NCBI RefSeq assembly: GCF_030272615.1
Contig: NC_081408.1
Span: 622,602,476 to 622,666,475 of the forward strand
Length of the DNA: 64,000 bases
From: Cryptomeria japonica
Lineage: Eukaryota > Streptophyta > Pinopsida > Cupressales > Cupressaceae
Direction: 5' to 3'
The position numbers and the translations under genes are program-made. Below the pieces are notes generated by a model. The model ran no database searches. It was not told the DNA's origin and worked only from the letters and a program-made list of their open reading frames with translations. This document shows, one piece after another, positions 57,665-64,000 of this stretch (position 1 is its first letter; the number at the start of each line of letters is the position of its first letter).

Positions 57665-59697
57665 GATATAGTGACATGAAGTGATGTTATATCAAAGAAG
57701 AATAAAACATAGTGGAAGAAAAGGATAAGGACTAGTAGCATGATGCCCTAGCTATAAGATGAGGAAGAATGATGAGGAGGAAGGATGAGGAGGAAGTAGT
57801 TGTATGCCCCCTCGAGAGGACATGCGGGTTTGAAGAACACGGGTGTGCTCTCGAAATGGATGAGAAGACTAGGTGATAAAAGAATGAGAGTGATGAAGAG
57901 GGAAAGAGGATGGATTGGAGTCTCGTGAATGAAATGATATAAAGAAATGATAAATGGATTGGGATTTCTTGTTGAGCAAATATAGAGAGCAAACCTAGTT
58001 TGATATTGCCATGGATAGTCTACACCATTGATTATAAGAACTAGGATGATATGAAGATCTGAGGCGTGGACTGACGCTCAAACAAACAAGAATCTCTTGC
58101 ACACAATCATGCAAGTGTTGATAAACATAAATGTAGGGTTGTCGACTCGTATAAGGAAAACCTTCAAACACACCATATCATAAGAACTATGTCTCATTAT
58201 ACACTAGCCCAGACATACCAAGATATAGGATGATCAAGGTAGTCCTAAACAAGTATAGTCTTGGGACACAAGATGAGAATCAAGGAGAAAATCTCACTCA
58301 TGCAAACAGCATGCAAGTGACCAATCGGTATCTCTTGCCAAGAGTAGGACATGGATTTGGATAGACTGCCAGACATGGGAAGGATACATCCCGACAGGCA
58401 GGAAGACGGATTTGGATAAACTGCCAGACATGGGAAGGATTCATCCTGATGGGCAGGGTGTGGATAGATTGATGGATGAAAAAAGACAAGCTGGATGTGC
58501 AAGGTCTACATATGAGAATATTGATCTTAGATTTGATTAGCATAGTATGGATGGGTGTTTGGATTAGGCACAAGCTCAAATAGATGGGAAAAGCTTAGTT
58601 TAATGGATTGGATAGGATGGAAGAAGGATAAATGATTAGATAGAATGAAAAGGGGGATGGATGATTGAGTAGGGTTGGATTGGGGATGGGATTAATGATT
58701 GAATTGGATTGATGAGATGGAGAATATGATTGGATGAGATTGGATTGGATTAAAAATATAATTGGATAGGATGGGGTGGATATAGGATAGATGGACTGGA
58801 ACCAATGACAAGGGAGAACCAAGGATTAGTAAGAGAATGGATGGATGGATGGGGAGATTGCTTAAGTGGATGGATGGGGATAAGATAAGGAGGACTAAAG
58901 GGATGAAGAATAGGTGGAAGGGGGGATCCAAAAACTATGTTGCAAAGGAGGAAAATGCCCCACTAAGGGTAGTGGAATGAAGGATAGGAAAGATGGTGGA
59001 TAATAGTGTATGAGGTGGAAAGATAATGTGTAATCGGTATGGATGGATAGAGGTTTTAAGGCTTATACTTTCCAAAGCATGCATGGATGTTATTTTACCT
59101 CTATATTGATGAAGATCAAATATAGGAATGGATGATGGATTTGGATAGGATGAGGGAATATGCAATGGAGGATATGGATAGGATAGTCAAGATCAAAGAT
59201 AGTAAAGAAGGATGGATGCAGACAGGAGGTGGATAAAGGATAAGAGATATGGATAATGAAGATGGTAGGATAACATGGATGAAGCTTGCCTCCAAGTGTA
59301 GATTGCAAGAGGGGGGATTACACATGACGCTTGTTTGCCAAGTTTTCATCATGGTACTTACCCAAGGTGCCACAAGAAGTGGTTTTCACCATTGGATGAA
59401 ATGATTTTTCTTTACTTTTTCTAATTTTTTCTTCTTTTTATATGACTTTTTTTTTTGGATTGATAAAGATGAGGATAAGTGGATGCGTGAAGGAGGAAGG
59501 GAGAACTCAAGCATCTAGTTCCATGGATGGTATCCCTTAGTATTTCTTTGAACTGGAGGTATGCTCATAGATGTTGGTTCCAATAATTGGGGAGATGAAA
59601 TGGATAGGGGATGGAAGATAAGGATTTGCAAAGGATTGGACTAACGGAATGGGATTGTGAAAAATGGATGGTGGATAATGGATGGGGTTTTGAAAAT
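57665..59697 (-). other. Low-complexity 3' part of the gypsy-type element
   Basis: Purine-rich on the plus strand (GGATGGATGG, GGATTGGAT words). All minus-strand frames give Pro/Ser/His/Ile-rich strings. A 33-base duplication with AACTGCCAGACATGGGAAGG lies at 58360-58440. No domain seen. Confidence 0.5.
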
Positions 59698-61447
59698 TTA
59701 GTGGAAGATCAACATTGGCACACACCTTGAAGGGTGGTGGAGTAGTGGAGGAGAGGGTGTTGAATTAGATGGAGGATAAAGTGTGGATTTTGGGACATGA
59801 AGACCCAAAATAGAAGAAGGAGATGATGGAGTTGGGATGGTGGATTTTGAGACATAAGGACCCAAAATGGATTTTGAAGATAGAGGAGTGTTAGATGGAG
59901 GATTGGAGGACTTATGAATGAATGGAGATTTTGGATTAGCAAGTTTGGATGCCAATTTTGATTGTTCTGCTTCTATAAGTAGCTTAGGAATCCACATAGT
60001 TTTTTCTTTTTTCTTTTGGGGCCTTTGCGGCCTTTTGGATTGTCCTTTCTTTCGGATCATATTTTTCTTTTGAGCATGACGTTTTGAGGGGACATGTTGA
60101 TATTGTGTTTTTTGTGGATTTTTGACTTTATGCATTTTAGATTTGGCATCCAAATTGCTTCCAATAGTAATGGTACGGGTGCATGAGGATGGATGACTTG
60201 GGGATTTTATGGGTGGTGGGATGATGGAGGGAAAGTGTTGGGAGGTATTCAATGATGTGTGCCTTTTTTGATCTTGCTTGGGGATTATTTAAGGTGATGG
60301 GGTGGTGGATGGAGGGATGTAAGGACCCAAAATGGATGGAAGGAATGGAGGATTTAGCTTTGGAACATAAGGTCCTAAGATGGAAATGGATGACAAGGGA
60401 TGGTGGGATTTTGATTTATATGAAGGGCTTTTGGATTTAGGAGGAATTTGATATGTACCAACATCTTGAGCGTTTCTTTTCCCAATAGGATACTTATTAT
60501 TTCAGAAACAAGATGTGAGTCCATTTTGAGGGGGACGAAATGTGGAAGGAGGATTAGGATCTTTAGATGAATTGGGATCATGACATCGAGATGAAGGGAT
60601 ACTTTGATATTGACTAGGGAGGGTATCATGGGATGGAGTGGGAGGGGTGATTGGATCATGAAATGGAAGAGGATCATGCGATGGAGGGAGAGGGTTGGAT
60701 AGAGTAATCATATGATCACAAGAGGAAGTGGAGGGGATGGGATCATTCGATGGAGTGGAGGGAGATGCATCATGAGATGGAGAGGATTCTATGCTAGCAT
60801 GCTTTGGAACAACCCCTTGGCATGTTCGAGGTTGTGGGGGTGGTGTGATGGAGGAGGATAGAGAAGCTTCGATGTGAGTAGATGAAAGAATGGAGGAGTT
60901 GAGGAGATGAGGAAACTTGATTTCAAGAAGGGGATTTTGTTTCCTTTGCCAGCATGTCTTGGATAAGATTACGAATGATGGACTTGGAGGATGTGGATAA
61001 TACAAATTTTGGAGGATTAGGATTAGATGGAGGATTGGGATTATGGATTGGGGGATTAGTATTAAGGCTTGGAGGACTATGGAGTAAAGGATTTGGATGG
61101 GAAGTAGAGGTAATGAAGGTGTTGTGAAAAGATGGGGATTGAGATGTGGATGGGAGGGTAGATGGAGATATACATATTGGATTAGAGGGGGATGCAGATG
61201 AGGGATAGTATGGAGATATAGATGGGGAATAAGATGGATTTACCTTATCAAAGGTAGAGGAGGGATAAGAGATATGATATAAATTGGGATTAGATATAGT
61301 GTGTTGAGATGAAATGGATGGGGATATGATAGATGGATGGGAGGTTATGGGACTGACTTGGTAGGCAGGTTGAGGTGGTTTATGAACTTCCATGAGCATC
61401 TACTCATACCAAGCCTTGAAATTTGGATGTGAACTTTGGGTAGCCAT
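59698..61447 (-). pseudogene. Pro/Ser-rich gag-like protein remnant with repeated ILGPYVPK motif
   Basis: Starts ATG 61445-61447 with MATQSSHPNFKAWYE, then a TAG (61400-61402), then MLMEVHKPPQPAYQ, which reads as one protein apart from the stop. About 240 residues of Ser/Pro/His-rich sequence follow, with IIRNLIQDMLAKE near 60950. After at least two frame changes (near 60925 and 60510) comes a basic stretch, KKNMIRKKGQSKRPQRPQKK, and TMWIPKLLIEAEQSKLASKL (59960-60070). The motif S-ILGPYVPK-S occurs about five times (60295-60400 and 59790-59880). The start position after a long leader suggests gag, but there is no zinc knuckle and the similarity is weak. Function unknown. Confidence 0.55.
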
Positions 61448-63947
61448 GTGAGAAAGGTGGTGATGTTGGATGGAGATGAGGACTAGGACTTAGCAAATTC
61501 AAGTTGGATTGAGGATTGATTGGATTCGATTTGATTGGATTGTATTTGATTTGATTGGATCGGTTTGGATTTGATTTGACTTGATTGGATTGGATTAGAT
61601 TAAATTAGATTGGATTTGATTGGATTGGTCCTTGGAGTAGGACAAGGTTGGTTTGGATTAGGATGACACCTTAGCCCCTAGATTAGGACTTAGATGGGAA
61701 TTGATGATGTGGGCCACAAGCAAGGTGACAACCAAGCTAGGTAAAATTTAGACCTTAGGAAGATTGATCAAATCTCCCTCTACTAAGGATAGACTTATGA
61801 CCCTAAGCAAAGAGGAGATGAAAGGATAGTGGTCTGGATCGACCACAAAAGGATTGAACAAATATTCTTGGGGGAGATGATTTCCTAAGCACACAAGCCA
61901 AGCTGATTGATTTGATTTAAAATAAAGGTCTAAATAAAACTCTCACAAGGTATTGACCTTGGATTAGGGTTGATGATTGATTGGGGGATGATTGGATTAA
62001 AGGATTGGATGATTGATTGATGGGAATTTTGGAGATTTGATTGGATTAGAAGGAGAATGATTATGGAAGAATTGATAGATAATAGGAAGAATAAAAGGGA
62101 AGGCTACCTAAAGTCGGATGAATGATTTGGACAAAAATATTGGTTGAGGAAGGATGATTGTTTGGATGGATGAAAGTGGATTGGGGATTGGAGAATTGCT
62201 TGGATAGATAGAAATGGATTAGGGATTTGATGATGACAAGATGGAATTTGGAAAGAGGGAGGATTGATTGGTTCGAGGAAGGATGGACTTGGCAAGAGAT
62301 ATCAAGCAATGAATACATGTTGGCCATTGACACAAATAGAGAATCCAAACACAACGCACATATCCTAGGAAGTTGGTTGAGGAGGAAAACCTTTGCTTGT
62401 TGACTTAGATACACACCCAATAGCTAATCAAAATATGGTTGTTGAGTCTCACGCAATGGATTCTCAACACCATATTAGCCGACTCCAAATGCTAATGAGG
62501 GCACGATATGGCAAGTCTCTTGGGGGAGTTACTATCTCCCTTGCACAAAGATTATCCACCTTTCGAAGGTGAACCAGGTAGTTTATATTCCTAGGGTTCT
62601 TAGTAAGGGTTTATGTTTGAAGACTACCCTTTGCAGTCACGCAAGCGCAATTGAGGCCTATAGCCCAACAAAGTACCAAGCACAATGGTAGTCATGCAAG
62701 CATGATTTAGACCTCAAGGGCCCTACAAAGTGCTCGATATGAGTATAAACTCAAATAGCTCCGTCCTCCGAGATTTTCATCTCAAAAGGCAATTTTATTA
62801 TAGTGAGTTGGAATGCTTGGGTTTTAGCCATACTCACTTGGGTCGTTCCCCTCTCACCAATGCCTTTGTGAGTGTGCCAGGCAAATCGGGAGGGCAAGCT
62901 CACTAAGGGTAAAAAGCATGCAAGCAAACTAGAAAAGTTTCAAGGGTCTGGATTTCTAATTATTTATATGGACAAGAGCATACTCTCCTACCTCTATGCT
63001 TTCTCAAACACATAAAACAAATAGTTTGTTTATCCAATTATATTTAAGTTCCTAAGAAAACAATTAAAAAGACACAATGTTTGCTTGTATCTCCTTAGGC
63101 AACCTACAAAACAACGAATTAGTAGTCCTATGGTTTGAGAAATAAATTCTTCGACAAGCAGAATCTTGGATTAACGTTCTGCAAAAACACAGGTTAGTAG
63201 TCTCAGATCATGCCTTAGACCAATCGGGTAGAACATGCAAAACTCAAAAAATCTGATCAACACAAAATTCTACAAAATCAGCGCTCGCGTTGTTCTGCAG
63301 GCGGTCGAGCTGAAACACCTACGTACATGCTGCAGTGGGGTCTGAAAATAGAAAACAAAAAATATGAAAAAATGCAGAAAAACACAAATTATACCTGGAG
63401 CAGCCGCGCTTCTCTACTATCGGTCGCATTGAAGCGTGTGCGCTTGCACCAAAAACAAAAAATGGTTAGCATCTAAACAAAATTTTGAAACTTCAAAATT
63501 TTGAAAATAAGCGGTATTTTGACAGAGCGCCCGTGATATTCGCAGAGCACTCATGCTAAAGCGACGTTTCTAAAATTAAAAAGAGCTAGATTCAAAGGAT
63601 TAACTATTTTTTTAAGCTTTTTCCTTTTTATGTGTGTTTTTAATAACTAATTAAAAAAATAGAAAGCCGAATGAATAAGAGCAAAACGGAGAAATGAATG
63701 GAGAGATATTGGAATCGGATGCGTTGTTCCCGCAGTGCTCGCGCTGATAGGCAGACCTCCAAAACTACGAGTTAGACAAATTCGAATTTAAATCAAATGC
63801 GCTGAAGCGTGTGTGCACACGCTGAAGACTGTGTCGCCTGCGCTAAACTCATATCGCTCATGTCAAATTGTGGTCGCTTGTGCTATTCCGATACCTGCAA
63901 CTAAAAACTCACAAAAACTTCAAGAAAATTGTTAAATTAGGGACGTG
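61448..63947 (-). other. Long leader of the gypsy-type element
   Basis: About 2.5 kb between primer site and the gag-like start. It includes a (GGATT)-rich minisatellite on the plus strand (61500-61635) and CpG-bearing sequence near the primer site (63280-63900, with GCGCT and CGCTG words repeated). No coding recognised. Confidence 0.55.
61500..61635. repeat. GATTGGATTT-type minisatellite
   Basis: Over 20 near-tandem 5-6 base units of GGATT and GATTT type. Similar but looser repeats are at 58590-58770. Confidence 0.8.
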
Positions 63948-63968
63948 GGTCCCACCGGGCGTGCCAAA
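63948..63968 (-). promoter_or_regulatory. Primer binding site of the gypsy-type element
   Basis: On the minus strand, the LTR end GGTTCA is followed by TTT and then TGGCACGCCCGGTGGGACC. The tRNA partner cannot be named with confidence. Confidence 0.6.
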
Positions 63969-63969
63969 A

Positions 63970-64000
63970 TGAACCAAGGGAAAGCTAGTGTGAGGGTAAA
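63970..64000 (-). repeat. End of the 5' LTR of the gypsy-type element (rest beyond the window)
   Basis: Thirty-one bases match 56677-56707 with two differences. Confidence 0.7.

Larger units (their letters stand above)
56677..64000 (-). mobile_element. Gypsy-type non-autonomous LTR element, cut by the right edge
   Basis: TGAAC(T/C)AAGGGAAAGC occurs at 56677 and at 63970, marking the ends of two LTRs. On the minus strand the right one is followed by a primer-site-like TGGCACGCCCGGTGGGACC (63949-63967), a form seen in plant Ty3 elements. The left LTR is preceded by a PPT AAAGTGGGGCAAAA (57651-57664). Between them lie about 2.5 kb of leader, a broken Pro/Ser-rich gag-like frame (59698-61447) and about 2 kb of low-complexity sequence. 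No protease, RT, RNase H or integrase was seen, so it must depend on a partner. Confidence 0.75.

Noticed and set aside
58245-59373. Pro/Ser/His/Ile-rich minus-strand frames
   Set aside because: Several overlapping frames are equally open in low-complexity sequence, and none starts like gag or holds a domain.

Overview
This window is plant nuclear DNA, most likely from a conifer or other gymnosperm. The evidence is one gene with very long introns (8.6 kb, 21.4 kb and at least 22.8 kb) packed with nested, decayed retrotransposons. There are no bacterial-type operons, rRNA genes, tRNA genes or CRISPR arrays. The species cannot be named from the sequence.

The only cellular gene found is on the minus strand. 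Four coding exons (54311-54356, 52945-53092, 31467-31566, 22791-22904) join with matching phases and give 136 residues of a small, probably plastid-targeted protein with one membrane segment. Its 3' exons lie beyond the left edge, because everything from 22790 down to 1 reads as intron or repeat. Intron 1 has a GC donor instead of GT.

Left part (1-22790, inside or beyond intron 4). A giant LTR on the minus strand (1-9594, continuing off the left edge) carries an array of about 19 palindromes spaced about 170 bp. It is split by a nearly complete plus-strand Ty1/copia element (3822-9001, TSD GACCC). Next comes an old plus-strand LINE (about 10340-22460). A second giant solo LTR (13015-17566) interrupts it and itself holds a small minus-strand copia-type element (15512-16646). 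The LINE is also cut by an unidentified insertion, and by a 1.77 kb solo LTR (19656-21429) lying at the junction of a 464-bp tandem duplication.

Intron 3 (22905-31466) holds a SINE, a Ty3/gypsy protease remnant, and a hAT-type zinc-finger remnant split by a 5-kb minus-strand non-autonomous LTR element (25385-30368, TSD AAGAA). Intron 2 (31567-52944) holds a copia RNase H remnant, a TG-rich triplication, and a 12-kb minus-strand copia element (36747-48935). That element has been entered by a third giant solo LTR (39963-44451) and by a 630-bp solo LTR (46903-47532, TSD AGTCT).

Right of the gene are a small non-autonomous LTR element (54924-56676) and, directly abutting it, a minus-strand gypsy-type non-autonomous element (56677 to beyond 64000) with a long leader and a Pro/Ser-rich, repeat-bearing coding remnant.

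The most novel feature is the giant LTR family. Its three copies share their ends: a hairpin near the 5' end, and a telo-box palindrome plus TATA box in the last kb. The middle is swapped between palindrome arrays of about 170-bp period and an unrelated array, and the target duplication appears to be 4 bp.
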